Origin: DATCMU01 sp036563245
Lineage (GTDB): Bacteria; Pseudomonadota; Alphaproteobacteria; Rhizobiales; Devosiaceae
NCBI GenBank assembly: GCA_036563245.1
Contig: DATCMU010000024.1
Span: forward strand, 1 to 62,433
Length of the DNA: 62,433 nt
Direction of reading: 5' to 3'
Below, piece after piece: positions 13,321 through 22,387 of the stretch. Position 1 is the stretch's first letter. Each line of letters starts with the position of its first letter. The translations under genes were made by a program, and so were the position numbers. Below the pieces are notes generated by a model. The model searched no databases and had not been told where the DNA came from. It worked only from the letters and a program-made list of their open reading frames with translations.

Positions 13321-14172
13321 TTAACGCTTCGCCGAAATGGCGCGGTCGTGTCCCGCAATATCCTTGTGAACCCCTACATTGTCATGACCGGCACTTTTCG
13401 CAAGCCCTGCGACCGCTTCTGCCTGGCTCGCCCCGACCTCGAGCAGAAGGACGCCGTCCGGCCTCAAGTGCGACGCGGCGCGTCCGACGATGATTCGATA
13501 GGCATCAAGACCGTCTGCGCCGCCATCGAGCGCGGCAAGCGGGTCATGTTCACGCACCTCCGGTTCCAGCCGGGGGATCTCCGAACTCTCGATATAGGGC
13601 GGATTCGAAACGATCAGATCGAAGAATTCATCGGGCCCGACTGCCTCGAACCAGTTTCCCGCGCGCAAGTCCAGCCTGTCGGCCACGCCATGCCGCGTCG
13701 CATTGCTCCGTGCCACTGAAAGCGCATCCCGGGCAATGTCGACGCCGACCGCTGTCGCGTTCCGGATCTGAAAGAGTATCGAGATGGCAATGCATCCGCT
13801 TCCCGTTCCCAGGTCCAGGATGCGGGGCTCGTCCCGCGCCGAAAGTGCCTCGACCGCCAGGTCGACCAGCAGTTCGGTTTCCGGACGCGGCACCAGTGTC
13901 GCGCGGTCAAGGGCAAACTGCAGGCCATGAAATTCCTGCCGCCCCAGGATTCGGGCAATCGGTTCGCCGCCGGATCGCCTGCGGGCAAGAGCGTTCAATC
14001 GATCGACGGCAGTGTCGGCAGCAATCTCGAATTCGCGCGCGATCAGTCCCGCCGAATCGAGGCCGAAAGCCTCTGCGGCAAGCAATCGCGCATCGAGTGC
14101 CGCGTTGTCATTTCCCGACGCCCGCAGCCTGTCGCGCACCGCGCGCCAGGCCGCCCCGACCGTCTCAGCCAT
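13321..14172 (-). CDS. prmC: peptide chain release factor N5-glutamine methyltransferase PrmC
   Basis: SAM-dependent methyltransferase that methylates the glutamine of the GGQ motif in release factors. It has the family's N-terminal helical domain (AEAFGLDSAGLIAR region), the SAM-binding DLGTGSG motif mid-protein and the hallmark NPPY (about residues 189-192) that contacts the glutamine. The start chosen is ATG 14172, which overlaps the prfA stop by 8 bases (AATGGCTGA). An upstream ATG at 14190 is possible but lacks a ribosome site. Overlap with its substrate's gene implies translational coupling of enzyme and substrate. Confidence 0.95.
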   Translation of the reverse strand: MAETVGAAWRAVRDRLRASGNDNAALDARLLAAEAFGLDSAGLIAREFEIAADTAVDRLNALARRRSGGEPIARILGRQEFHGLQFALDRATLVPRPETELLVDLAVEALSARDEPRILDLGTGSGCIAISILFQIRNATAVGVDIARDALSVARSNATRHGVADRLDLRAGNWFEAVGPDEFFDLIVSNPPYIESSEIPRLEPEVREHDPLAALDGGADGLDAYRIIVGRAASHLRPDGVLLLEVGASQAEAVAGLAKSAGHDNVGVHKDIAGHDRAISAKR

Positions 14173-15253
14173 TGCCGGCGGCGTCCTCATCCATGGCGGC
14201 GAGCATCTCTGCCTGATGCTCAGTGATGAGCGCGTCGATCATTTCGTCCAGCGCTTCGCCTTCCAGCACCTTTTCGAGCTTGTAGAGGGTAAGATTGATC
14301 CGGTGGTCGGTCACCCTGCCCTGCGGAAAATTGTAGGTCCGGATACGCCCCGACCGGTCGCCGGTGCCCACCTGCCCGCGCCGCGCCTCGGCGCGCTCGC
14401 TGTCACGCCGCTCGCGCTGCTCCTCGTAGAGGCGCGCGCGCAGGACCTTCATCGCCGTCGCGCGGTTCTGATGCTGGCTCTTCTCGGACGCGGTCACCAC
14501 GATGCCCGTGGGCAGGTGGGTGATGCGCACCGCGCTGTCCGTGGTGTTCACGTGCTGGCCGCCGGCGCCCGACGCACGCATCGTATCGATTCGAATGTCT
14601 TCTGGCCGGATTTCGATATCGATGTCCTCGACTTCGGGCAGCACCGCCACAGTCGCGGCAGAGGTGTGGATTCGCCCGCTCGATTCGGTCTCCGGCACCC
14701 GCTGGACGCGATGCGTCCCGCTTTCGAACTTGAGACGCGCATAAACACCCTTGCCCGTGATGCTGGCGATGATCTCCTTGTAGCCGCCGACTTCGCCCTC
14801 GCTCTGCTCAAGGATATTGATCTTCCAGTGCCGCAATTCTGCGTAGCGCTGGTACATGCGGAACAGGTCGCCCGCGAACAGCGCCGCCTCGTCGCCTCCG
14901 GTTCCCGCCCTCACCTCAAGGATCGCGCTCCTGTCGTCGGCTTCGTCCCGAGGCAGCAGCAGGATGCGGATTTCATGCGCGAGCGCTTCGAGCTGCTCCT
15001 GCAGTTCGTAGACCTCGACTTCCGCCAGCTCCCGCATTTCGCGTTCGCCACCGTGCATCAGTTCCCTGGCGGCTTCGAGGTCCTTGTGCAATCGGTTGTA
15101 TTTGCGGATCGGCTCGACGATGGGCTGGAGCTCGGCATATTCCTTGCTCAGCCGCACATAGTCTTCCGGCGATGGTCCCGCCGCCATCGCGGCTTCCACC
15201 GTTGCATAGCGCTTGTCGAGCGCGTCCAGTTTTTCCTGCGGCAGCTGGGCCAT
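14165..15253 (-). CDS. prfA: peptide chain release factor 1
   Basis: Class-I release factor that recognises UAA/UAG and triggers peptide release. Its 362 residues have normal length. The GGQ catalytic loop (GAGGQHVN, near residue 230) and the TGDRSGRIRTYNFPQ region of the third domain are present. It lies in a leftward operon after ptsP (about 48 bases) and overlaps prmC. No anomalies were seen. Confidence 0.97.
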   Translation of the reverse strand: MAQLPQEKLDALDKRYATVEAAMAAGPSPEDYVRLSKEYAELQPIVEPIRKYNRLHKDLEAARELMHGGEREMRELAEVEVYELQEQLEALAHEIRILLLPRDEADDRSAILEVRAGTGGDEAALFAGDLFRMYQRYAELRHWKINILEQSEGEVGGYKEIIASITGKGVYARLKFESGTHRVQRVPETESSGRIHTSAATVAVLPEVEDIDIEIRPEDIRIDTMRASGAGGQHVNTTDSAVRITHLPTGIVVTASEKSQHQNRATAMKVLRARLYEEQRERRDSERAEARRGQVGTGDRSGRIRTYNFPQGRVTDHRINLTLYKLEKVLEGEALDEMIDALITEHQAEMLAAMDEDAAGNG

Positions 15254-15301
15254 GAATGCGTCGTTCCTGATGAGGGGATATATAGGTGCGTCTGGCGGAA
15301 T

Positions 15302-17569
15302 CTACACCGGGAGGTTCTGCCGATCGGCCCATTCGTTGAGCAGTTCGCGAATCGAGATGCCGTCCGACCCCTCCGCCAGCGCCGCGGCGACCGCCTGGCG
15401 AACCGGCGCCAGGTCAAGGCCAAGCACCATCTCCTTGATCGGTCCGATGGACGATGGCCCCATCGAAAGCCTGTTCATGCCGATGGACAGCAGGGCCAAT
15501 GCCTCAATCGGGCGGCCCGCCAGCTCTCCGCACATGGTCAGGGACACCCCGAACCGGCCCGCGGCCTCCACGATCTGCCGGAACGCCCGAAGCCTGGGAA
15601 GTGCAATGGGATCGTAATTCCTCGCCACCCGCGGGTTGGCCCGATCCGCCGCAGTGAGGAACTGCACGAGATCGTTCGATCCAATGGAAACGAAATCGGT
15701 TTCCGGCAGCAACTGATCGAGTTCGAACAGCAGCGAGGGCACCTCGATCATTGCACCGAGTTCGACCTTGGCCGGGATCGGCTGCCCCGAACGCGCCAGG
15801 CGTTCGATCTCTTTCTTGACCACCAGGCGCGCCTGTCGAAACTCGAATGCCTCGGTAACCATGGGCACGAGAATCTTCAGCGGCCGGCCTGCCGCCGCCT
15901 GCAGCAGGGCGCGCACCTGGGTCCTGAGCAGGCCGGGCCTGTCGAGCGCCAGGCGCAGCGAGCGCCAGCCCATTGCCGGGTTCTCCTCCGCGGCCGAGCG
16001 CATGTAGGGCACAACCTTGTCGCCACCGATATCGAGCAGCCGGAAGACGATGGGGCGCTCGCCTGCAATCCGCATCGCTTCGGAATAGAGGTCGACCTGC
16101 TCGGATAGCCGGGGCAGTTTGGACGCGATCATGAACTGCAATTCGGTGCGGAACAGCCCCACGCCCGCCGCGCCGGTTTCGTCCAGCGCCTCCAGGTCGG
16201 CCACCAGGCCCGAATTGTGCAAAAGCGTCACCGGCACCCCGTCCCGGGTCACGGATGGCTTGTCGCGCAATTCCACATAATGTGCCTGGCGCTTGGCGGA
16301 AAGCCGGACCTTCTCGACATAGGTTGCTTCGACATCGGGGTTGGGCCTGAGGTGGACCGTGCCTGCATTGCCGTCCACGATGATGTCGTCGCCCGCCTCG
16401 CTCATCGAGACGATATTGTCCGCCTGCCCGACCGCGACGATGCCCAGCGAACGCGCCACGATCGCGACGTGGGCGGTGGCGGCGCCTTCTTCCAGCACCA
16501 CGGCGCGCAGGCGCGACCGGTCGTATTCGAGCAGTTCGGCAGGCCCCATGTTGCGCGCGACCAGTACCGCGTTCTCCGGCAGGTCCTTGCCGCCAATGGT
16601 CTGGGCGCCGCTGGTCAGAATGCGCAACAGCCGGTTGGCGAGGTCGTCAAGGTCGTGCAGGCGATCCCTGAGATAGGGGTCGGTCTGGCGCAGCATGCGC
16701 GCCCGCGTATCGTTCTGCACCCGCTCGACAGCCGCCTCGGCGGTCAGACCGCCCTCGATTGCCTCGGTCATGCGACGCACCCAACCCCGGTCATGGGCAA
16801 ACATGCGGTAGGTCTCGAGGATCTGGCGGTGATCCGAGGTATATTGCATGTCGCCCTGGTTGAGCATGTCGTCGATGGAAATCCGCATCTGCCGGATGGC
16901 GCTGTCCAGCCGCGCGGTCTCCTGGTCGGTGTCGTCGGCGATGAAATTGGTCACCACCACGCGCGGATCGTGCAGCACCACCTGACCGAGTGCGATGCCG
17001 TCGCCGAAGGCCACGCCCTCGAAGGTTCGCGGCCGCCTGAGGTCGATATCCGAACCGGGCTTGATCAGGCTGTCGAATTCGGAGGTCGACAGCATTTCCG
17101 CAAGGATGGTCGCCGTGGTCAGCAGCGCCTCGACCTCATCCTCGCCATAGACCCGCCGCTCAAGGTTCTGCACCACCAGAACACCAAGCGTCTGGCCGGC
17201 CCTGAGAACCGGCACGCCGAGGAAGGAGTGAAACGGGTCTTCGCCCGTCTCCGGCCGATAGGCGAATGCGGGATGGTGTGGGGCATCCTCCAGGCTCAGC
17301 GGCTCCGCCTCCGCCGCGATCAGGCCGACAAGCCCCTCGCCGAGCCGGAGCGTGGTCATGTGCACCGCCTCGGCCTTCAGGCCACGCGTGGCGAACAGCT
17401 CAAGGGCGCCATCGTCCCTGAGCACATAGAACGAGCACACATCGGCTCGCATGTTGTCCGCGATCAGGTTGACGATCTTGTCGAGACGGTCCTGCGAACC
17501 CAGGGGCTCGGCCATCGTCTCGCGCAATTGCCGCAACAGCACGCGCGGACCACTCACCATTGTGGCCAT
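15302..17569 (-). CDS. ptsP: phosphoenolpyruvate-protein phosphotransferase PtsP (EI-Ntr)
   Basis: First enzyme of the nitrogen phosphotransferase system. It takes phosphate from PEP and passes it to NPr (HPr-like). At 755 residues it has an N-terminal GAF domain (about 20-160), then the HPr-binding and phosphohistidine region with the active-site histidine at about H367 in a TAHVAIVAR context, and the C-terminal PEP-binding barrel with the catalytic cysteine at about C680 (MCGELAG). The GAF domain is the feature that separates EI-Ntr from sugar-PTS EI and is thought to sense glutamine/2-oxoglutarate. It lies 158 bases after lysC, an order conserved in the Hyphomicrobiales. Confidence 0.95.
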   Translation of the reverse strand: MATMVSGPRVLLRQLRETMAEPLGSQDRLDKIVNLIADNMRADVCSFYVLRDDGALELFATRGLKAEAVHMTTLRLGEGLVGLIAAEAEPLSLEDAPHHPAFAYRPETGEDPFHSFLGVPVLRAGQTLGVLVVQNLERRVYGEDEVEALLTTATILAEMLSTSEFDSLIKPGSDIDLRRPRTFEGVAFGDGIALGQVVLHDPRVVVTNFIADDTDQETARLDSAIRQMRISIDDMLNQGDMQYTSDHRQILETYRMFAHDRGWVRRMTEAIEGGLTAEAAVERVQNDTRARMLRQTDPYLRDRLHDLDDLANRLLRILTSGAQTIGGKDLPENAVLVARNMGPAELLEYDRSRLRAVVLEEGAATAHVAIVARSLGIVAVGQADNIVSMSEAGDDIIVDGNAGTVHLRPNPDVEATYVEKVRLSAKRQAHYVELRDKPSVTRDGVPVTLLHNSGLVADLEALDETGAAGVGLFRTELQFMIASKLPRLSEQVDLYSEAMRIAGERPIVFRLLDIGGDKVVPYMRSAAEENPAMGWRSLRLALDRPGLLRTQVRALLQAAAGRPLKILVPMVTEAFEFRQARLVVKKEIERLARSGQPIPAKVELGAMIEVPSLLFELDQLLPETDFVSIGSNDLVQFLTAADRANPRVARNYDPIALPRLRAFRQIVEAAGRFGVSLTMCGELAGRPIEALALLSIGMNRLSMGPSSIGPIKEMVLGLDLAPVRQAVAAALAEGSDGISIRELLNEWADRQNLPV

Positions 17570-17727
17570 TGTTTTCCGGCAACCAAAGGCTGCCGCCCTC
17601 CTTGCGCGAAATCAGCCAGCGCCCCTGCGGCCTCCCCAACCGCGGCGGCACACGAACCATCCGCCGACACGGCGGCCGGTGACGCGGCTTTCGCCCGGTT
17701 CAGACTGCCATAAGCGCGGCGGCGCTC

Positions 17728-18996
17728 TCAGGCATCGACCTTGTCCAGTCCGTAATACGTATGGAGCGCCCTGACCGCAAGCTCCGCATATTCCTCATCG
17801 ATCAGCACCGAGGTCTTGATCTCGGATGTGGTGATGAGCTGGATATTGATTCCCTTGTCCGACAGGGCCTTGAACATGGACGAGGCGACACCCGCGTGGC
17901 TTCGCATGCCCACGCCGATCACCGAGATCTTGGCGCCGCCCTTGGACCCGGAGATGGACTTGTACTCGATCCGCTCTGAGGCTGCCTCGAGGGCGCGCAT
18001 GGACTTGTCGAATTCGCTGTCGGGCACGGTGAAGGTGATATCGGTTTCCTTGCCGTCCTCGGAAATGTTCTGCACGATCATGTCCACCACGATGTGCGCA
18101 TCCGCGAGCGCACCGAACACGGCTGCGGCGACACCGGGCCGGTCCTTCACGCCGCGCAGGGTGATCTTGGCCTCGGCCTTGGCCAGCGTGACGCCGGAGA
18201 CAACCTGCTGTTCCATGATTTCGTCCTCTTCGCAAACAAGCGTTCCGGGCACGCCCCAGTCCCCGCCGTCGGGGGCGACCTGCGGGGCCTCCGGATCATC
18301 GAAGGTCGAGCGCACGGCGAGGCGCACCTTTTGCGCCATCGCCAGTTCCACCGACCGGGTTTGCAGCACCTTTGCCCCGAGCGATGCCATTTCTAGCATT
18401 TCCTCGAAGCTGATGCGCGATATGCGGCGAGCCTTGGGGGCGATTCGCGGGTCCGTGGTGTAGACGCCGTCCACGTCCGTGTAGATGTCGCAACGATCGG
18501 CCTTCACCGCCGCGGCGACCGCTACCGCGCTTGTGTCCGAACCGCCGCGCCCCAGGGTCGTTACGCGGCCGGAGGGCGCAATGCCCTGAAAACCGGTGAC
18601 GACACAAACCTGCCCCGCGGCCATCCGCTCGTTCAGGATCGCGGCGTCGACATTGGTGATGCGCGCCGCGCCGTGCGCATCGTCGGTCTCGATGGGGATT
18701 TGCCAACCCATGAACGAGCGCGCCGAGATGCCCATGTCCTGCAGCACGATCGCCATCAGGCCGGCCGTCACCTGCTCGCCGGACGCCACAACCGCATCGT
18801 ACTCGCGCGCATCGTGCAGGGCGGACGCTTCCTCCACCCAGGCAACAAGTTCATTGGTCTTGCCCGCCATCGCCGACACCACGACTGTCACTTCGTGGCC
18901 CGCGTCCACCTCACGTTTGACGTGACGGGCCGCATGGCGGATTCGTTCGACATTGGCGACCGAAGTGCCACCGAACTTCATAACGATACGCGACAT
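17728..18996 (-). CDS. lysC: aspartate kinase
   Basis: Phosphorylates L-aspartate, the first step toward lysine, threonine and methionine. It begins with the kinase signature KFGGTSV (residues 8-14) and has the amino-acid kinase fold to about 250, followed by two ACT domains (about 265-420) that bind the feedback inhibitors, typically lysine and threonine. Length 422 is normal for a monofunctional bacterial enzyme; there is no homoserine dehydrogenase fusion. It is divergent from ubiG, with about 200 bases between. Confidence 0.96.
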   Translation of the reverse strand: MSRIVMKFGGTSVANVERIRHAARHVKREVDAGHEVTVVVSAMAGKTNELVAWVEEASALHDAREYDAVVASGEQVTAGLMAIVLQDMGISARSFMGWQIPIETDDAHGAARITNVDAAILNERMAAGQVCVVTGFQGIAPSGRVTTLGRGGSDTSAVAVAAAVKADRCDIYTDVDGVYTTDPRIAPKARRISRISFEEMLEMASLGAKVLQTRSVELAMAQKVRLAVRSTFDDPEAPQVAPDGGDWGVPGTLVCEEDEIMEQQVVSGVTLAKAEAKITLRGVKDRPGVAAAVFGALADAHIVVDMIVQNISEDGKETDITFTVPDSEFDKSMRALEAASERIEYKSISGSKGGAKISVIGVGMRSHAGVASSMFKALSDKGINIQLITTSEIKTSVLIDEEYAELAVRALHTYYGLDKVDA

Positions 18997-19199
18997 GAAT
19001 TCCTGTCCTCACACCGTGCCAGGGAGTAGCCCCGCGCGGCGCCCCATATTCGGCGTGGTCCATTGCCACAATACCGGCGTTCAATCAACTGGCGTCACGG
19101 TCGGATGCATTCTGCGGCCTTGACTTGCGACGCGCGAAAGGGCTCACGTGCCCTGATCGCAACAACCCGACAAGCCCCGCGAGAGCCAAAGGCATGCCC

Positions 19200-19934
19200 A
19201 TGAGCGCGACAACCATCAACCCTGACGAAATCGGCCGTTTCAGTGCCATGGCGGATGAATGGTGGGACCCCGCCGGCAAGTTCAAGCCGTTGCACAAGTT
19301 CAATCCTGTCAGGCTTGCCTATATCCGCGAACAGGCGATTGCCCATTTCGGGCGCGACGGCATGGCCCGCCGGCCATTCGAGGGCCTTCGCCTGCTCGAT
19401 ATCGGTTGCGGTGGCGGCCTGTTATGCGAGCCCATGGCGCGGCTCGGGGCAAAAGTGGTGGGCGCCGACGCCAGCGAGAAGAACATCAAGATCGCCAGCC
19501 TTCATGCCGAACAGTCCGGCCTGGACATCGACTACAGGGCCACGACCTCCGAAGCGCTGGCCGAGGCTGGTGAGCAATTCGACATCGTGCTCAACATGGA
19601 AGTCGTTGAGCATGTGGCCGACGTGCCTCTCTATCTCAAGAGTTGCGCCGATCTCGTCGCGCCTGGCGGCCTGATGTTCGTGGCAACGATCAACCGCACC
19701 GCACGGGCCTTCGCCCTCGCGATCGTTGGCGCCGAATACGTATTGCGCTGGCTGCCCCGGGGCACCCATACCTATGAGAAATTTCTCACGCCGGACGAAA
19801 TCGCCGCCATCCTTTCGCGCAATGCCATGCGCATCAAGGATCGTTGCGGGGTGAGCTACAGCCCGCTTTCGGGCGAGTGGCGGCGCAGCCGCGACATGGG
19901 CGTGAACTATATGCTGCTGGCGGAAAAGGCCTGA
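19200..19934 (+). CDS. ubiG: bifunctional ubiquinone biosynthesis O-methyltransferase UbiG
   Basis: Performs both O-methylations in ubiquinone synthesis at the membrane surface. Recognised by the N-terminal FSAMADEWWDPAGKFKPLHKFNPVRLAYI block, the SAM-binding LLDIGCGGGLLCEPMARLGA motif, NMEVVEHV, and the late PRGTHTYEKFLTPDE segment, in family order. The start at 19200 is chosen because an AAAGG site lies 7 bases upstream; the ATG at 19194 is too close to that site, and starts further upstream add non-family sequence. It is the only rightward gene between two leftward blocks. Confidence 0.94.
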   Translation: MSATTINPDEIGRFSAMADEWWDPAGKFKPLHKFNPVRLAYIREQAIAHFGRDGMARRPFEGLRLLDIGCGGGLLCEPMARLGAKVVGADASEKNIKIASLHAEQSGLDIDYRATTSEALAEAGEQFDIVLNMEVVEHVADVPLYLKSCADLVAPGGLMFVATINRTARAFALAIVGAEYVLRWLPRGTHTYEKFLTPDEIAAILSRNAMRIKDRCGVSYSPLSGEWRRSRDMGVNYMLLAEKA

Positions 19935-19968
19935 GCCCGCTGGCTCTGGGCGACAGGAATGGTCAGGT

Positions 19969-20394
19969 TCAGTTGTGCTCGTCCGGCACGCTGGGCAGCG
20001 GCATGAAGTCGATGCCCTCCTCGATCAGCGCCGCGGCCTCTTCCCGGGTGGCTTCGCCGTAGATGCCGCGAGGGTCGCTCTCCTGATAATGGATCTTGCG
20101 CGCCTCCTCGGCGAACTTGTCTCCAACGTAATCCGCCTCGCTGGTCACTTTCTGGCGCAACGCCTTCAGCGCCGCGCGGAACTGGGCCTGCTCAGGATGG
20201 CCGATGGAAAGGGCAACCTTTTCGGAGCTGGCCCGGGATACCGCCGGCGCCATCATGGCCTTGTTCACGCTGGCCGAGGCGCAGACCGGACAGCACACAT
20301 CCCCGGTCTTCACCTGTTCGTCGAACGCGTCGGCGTTGCGAAACCAGGCGTCGAAATTGTGTTCGTTTTCGCAGATCAGCGTGTACTGGATCAC
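19969..20394 (-). CDS. DUF1178 family protein
   Basis: A 141-residue protein beginning MIQYTLICENEHNFDAWF with a CPVC pair near residues 35-38, the DUF1178 pattern of a small putative zinc-binding protein. The C-terminal half is acidic and contains the conserved GIYGEATREEAAALIEEGIDF stretch. The function is unknown. It sits 24 bases after the nitrilase-type gene and follows grxC on the same strand, an arrangement common in this order that suggests one transcript. Confidence 0.9.
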   Translation of the reverse strand: MIQYTLICENEHNFDAWFRNADAFDEQVKTGDVCCPVCASASVNKAMMAPAVSRASSEKVALSIGHPEQAQFRAALKALRQKVTSEADYVGDKFAEEARKIHYQESDPRGIYGEATREEAAALIEEGIDFMPLPSVPDEHN

Positions 20395-20418
20395 GGTCTT
20401 TTGCGTCCTTTCGACCCG

Positions 20419-21264
20419 CTATTCTGGCAGATCAGGGTTAACGCTTAGCGAAAAGGGGCGCCTGTTGGCAAGCGCTGGAACTCTTCGGCGCGCGTGTCCG
20501 ACCGCCTCCAGATCGATATCGGCGAAGATGAGACCCTCGCTTTCACCGTCCGCAATTGCCAGAATCTCGCCCCACGGATCCACCACCATCGAGTGGCCGT
20601 AGGTCGACCGGCCGTTTTCGTGCCGGCCCGCCTGAGCGGCGGCCACGATGAAACAACCCGTTTCGATTGCCCGCGCCCGCACAAGGGTTTCCCAATGCGC
20701 CGAACCTGTGGGCACGGTGAATGCGGCCGGGAGCGCAATCACATCGGCTCCGGCGTCCGCAAGCGTCGAAAACAGGCCGGAAAACCTGACATCATAGCAG
20801 ATCGTCAGCCCCAGCCCGAAGCCGGGAGCGGTGGTCACGACCGCTCGATCGCCGCCCCGATAGGTCTCGCTTTCGCGGTAAGGCCGGTCGCCGGGCGGGT
20901 CGGCATCGAAGAGATGGATCTTGTCATAAGTCGCGGCGATCTCACCGTCCGGGGCGAACAGGACCGAGCGATTGGCGTGGCGCCCATCCCCTGAGCGCAC
21001 GGCCAGCGAACCCAGGTGCAGGTAGAGACCGTTGCGCCGGGCAAGAGACGAACACTCAGCAATCGCGGAATTCTGCGAGAACGGCTCGGAGACCTGCGCG
21101 AGACCTTCGCGATCCGCCGCAAAGGCAACACTCATCTCAGGTGTCAGGACGTAGGATGCACCCCCGGCAGCGGCTTCCCCGGCCAGCGCCGCGATGGTGG
21201 CGAGATTGGATTCGGGCCGGGTTCCCGAACACATTTGCGCCACCGCCACGCGAATTCTGGTCAT
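20419..21264 (-). CDS. carbon-nitrogen hydrolase (Nit1/nitrilase superfamily)
   Basis: Amidase of the nitrilase superfamily. The catalytic triad is visible as E43 (TPEMS), K115 (YDKIHLFD) and C156 (ICYDVRF). The YDKIHLFD and ICYDVRF wording places it in the Nit branch; characterised Nit1 enzymes hydrolyse deaminated glutathione as metabolite repair. That function fits a neighbour of glutaredoxin, but remains inference. The stop of grxC is 9 bases upstream in the same orientation. Confidence 0.9.
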   Translation of the reverse strand: MTRIRVAVAQMCSGTRPESNLATIAALAGEAAAGGASYVLTPEMSVAFAADREGLAQVSEPFSQNSAIAECSSLARRNGLYLHLGSLAVRSGDGRHANRSVLFAPDGEIAATYDKIHLFDADPPGDRPYRESETYRGGDRAVVTTAPGFGLGLTICYDVRFSGLFSTLADAGADVIALPAAFTVPTGSAHWETLVRARAIETGCFIVAAAQAGRHENGRSTYGHSMVVDPWGEILAIADGESEGLIFADIDLEAVGHARRRVPALANRRPFSLSVNPDLPE

Positions 21265-21273
21265 CTGCGTCGA

Positions 21274-21531
21274 TCAGTCCCGGCCAAGCAGGCCATCGAG
21301 ACGCCCCTGCCGATCGAGCGCTGCCAGATCGTCATAGCCGCCCACATGGGTCTCGCCGATGAATATCTGCGGCACCGTACGTCGCCCGGAAGCCCGCTGC
21401 GTCATTGCGGCGCGCAATTGCGGGTCGAGGACGGTGACTTCCTCGTAGGAAACACCCTTGTCCTCGAGCAGCGCCTTGGCCGCGATACAATAGGGACAGG
21501 TTGGCGTGGTATAGATCTCGATCTTTGCCAT
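21274..21531 (-). CDS. grxC: glutaredoxin 3
   Basis: Small dithiol oxidoreductase using glutathione to reduce disulfides. The redox site is C12-P-Y-C15, followed by the TVPQIFIGETHVGGYDDL segment that forms the glutathione-binding cis-proline and GG turn. Start ATG 21531 (85 residues) is supported by a GGAGG 6 bases upstream; a longer frame to 21609 adds sequence foreign to the family and overlaps comF. It is probably co-transcribed with the downstream amidase and DUF1178 genes. Confidence 0.95.
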   Translation of the reverse strand: MAKIEIYTTPTCPYCIAAKALLEDKGVSYEEVTVLDPQLRAAMTQRASGRRTVPQIFIGETHVGGYDDLAALDRQGRLDGLLGRD

Positions 21532-21559
21532 AATGGCCTCCGCAGACGGATTTCCCGAT

Positions 21560-22357
21560 CTATATGGGATCCTCCGGCGAAATGACAACGCGTGCAAAAC
21601 TGGCCACATCGACTTTTTCGACGCCTGCGCGTTTCAGCACGAGCGTCAGCGCGCGCACAGTCGCGCCGGTCGTGATCACATCATCGACCAGCACCACGCG
21701 CCGTCCGCGGATCCGCACGAGCGCGTCCTCGGCGACCGCGAATGCACCCTTCACGTTTTTCGCCCGTTGCGAGGCTGTCAGGCCCACCTGCTGGCGTGTG
21801 CGCCGCCGCCGCTCGACCGCCAGGGACTCGACCGCAAGCCCGCTGAGGTGTCCCAACGCCTGCGCCAGCTGGTTGGACTGGTTGTAGCGTCTTCGCCATT
21901 GCCGGCCACGATGCAGGGGAACCGGCACCAGAACCGCATCCCCCTCGAGCAGATCATGGCAACCCGAGAGCATCAGCTGCGCGCAGAACCGGGCCAGTTC
22001 GGGGTGGTCGGCATATTTGAGCCGCCCCACGATTGCCCGCGCCAGATCGTTGTAGATTACGGCCGAGCGCGCCCGCTCGAATACCGGCGGATCGGCAATG
22101 GCCTGCGCCGACAGCACGTCCGGCCCCAGGGAAACCTCGAACGGCAGCCCCAGGCGTGGACACATCGGTGCGGTGATCGGCCTGAGACTGCGCCAGCAAG
22201 TCGCACAAAGCGTGTTCGCGGCATTGATCGCCGTCCCGCAGGCAAGGCAAACCGGGGGATAGAACTGGTCGAGCACCGCAGTGCCGATCGAAGCCACCGC
22301 GCGACCGAGGCGTTCGGCGATCGGCACGACTTTGACTTCCGGCAGCGTGTTGTCCAT
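21560..22357 (-). CDS. comF: ComF family protein (phosphoribosyltransferase fold)
   Basis: A 265-residue ComF-type protein. An N-terminal zinc finger (CLACG ... CATCW, near residues 32-52) is followed by a PRTase domain ending in the PRPP loop VVLVDDVITTGATV. ComF is needed for DNA uptake in competent bacteria; in most Proteobacteria its role is untested. The start is ATG 22357, where the zinc-finger sequence begins shortly after; a longer frame to 22774 runs antisense through the neighbouring methyltransferase and is not family-like. It is divergent from that gene, with a 30-base gap. Confidence 0.92.
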   Translation of the reverse strand: MDNTLPEVKVVPIAERLGRAVASIGTAVLDQFYPPVCLACGTAINAANTLCATCWRSLRPITAPMCPRLGLPFEVSLGPDVLSAQAIADPPVFERARSAVIYNDLARAIVGRLKYADHPELARFCAQLMLSGCHDLLEGDAVLVPVPLHRGRQWRRRYNQSNQLAQALGHLSGLAVESLAVERRRRTRQQVGLTASQRAKNVKGAFAVAEDALVRIRGRRVVLVDDVITTGATVRALTLVLKRAGVEKVDVASFARVVISPEDPI

Positions 22358-22387
22358 AAGCGGACAAATTGCACGAAACGGCGCCCG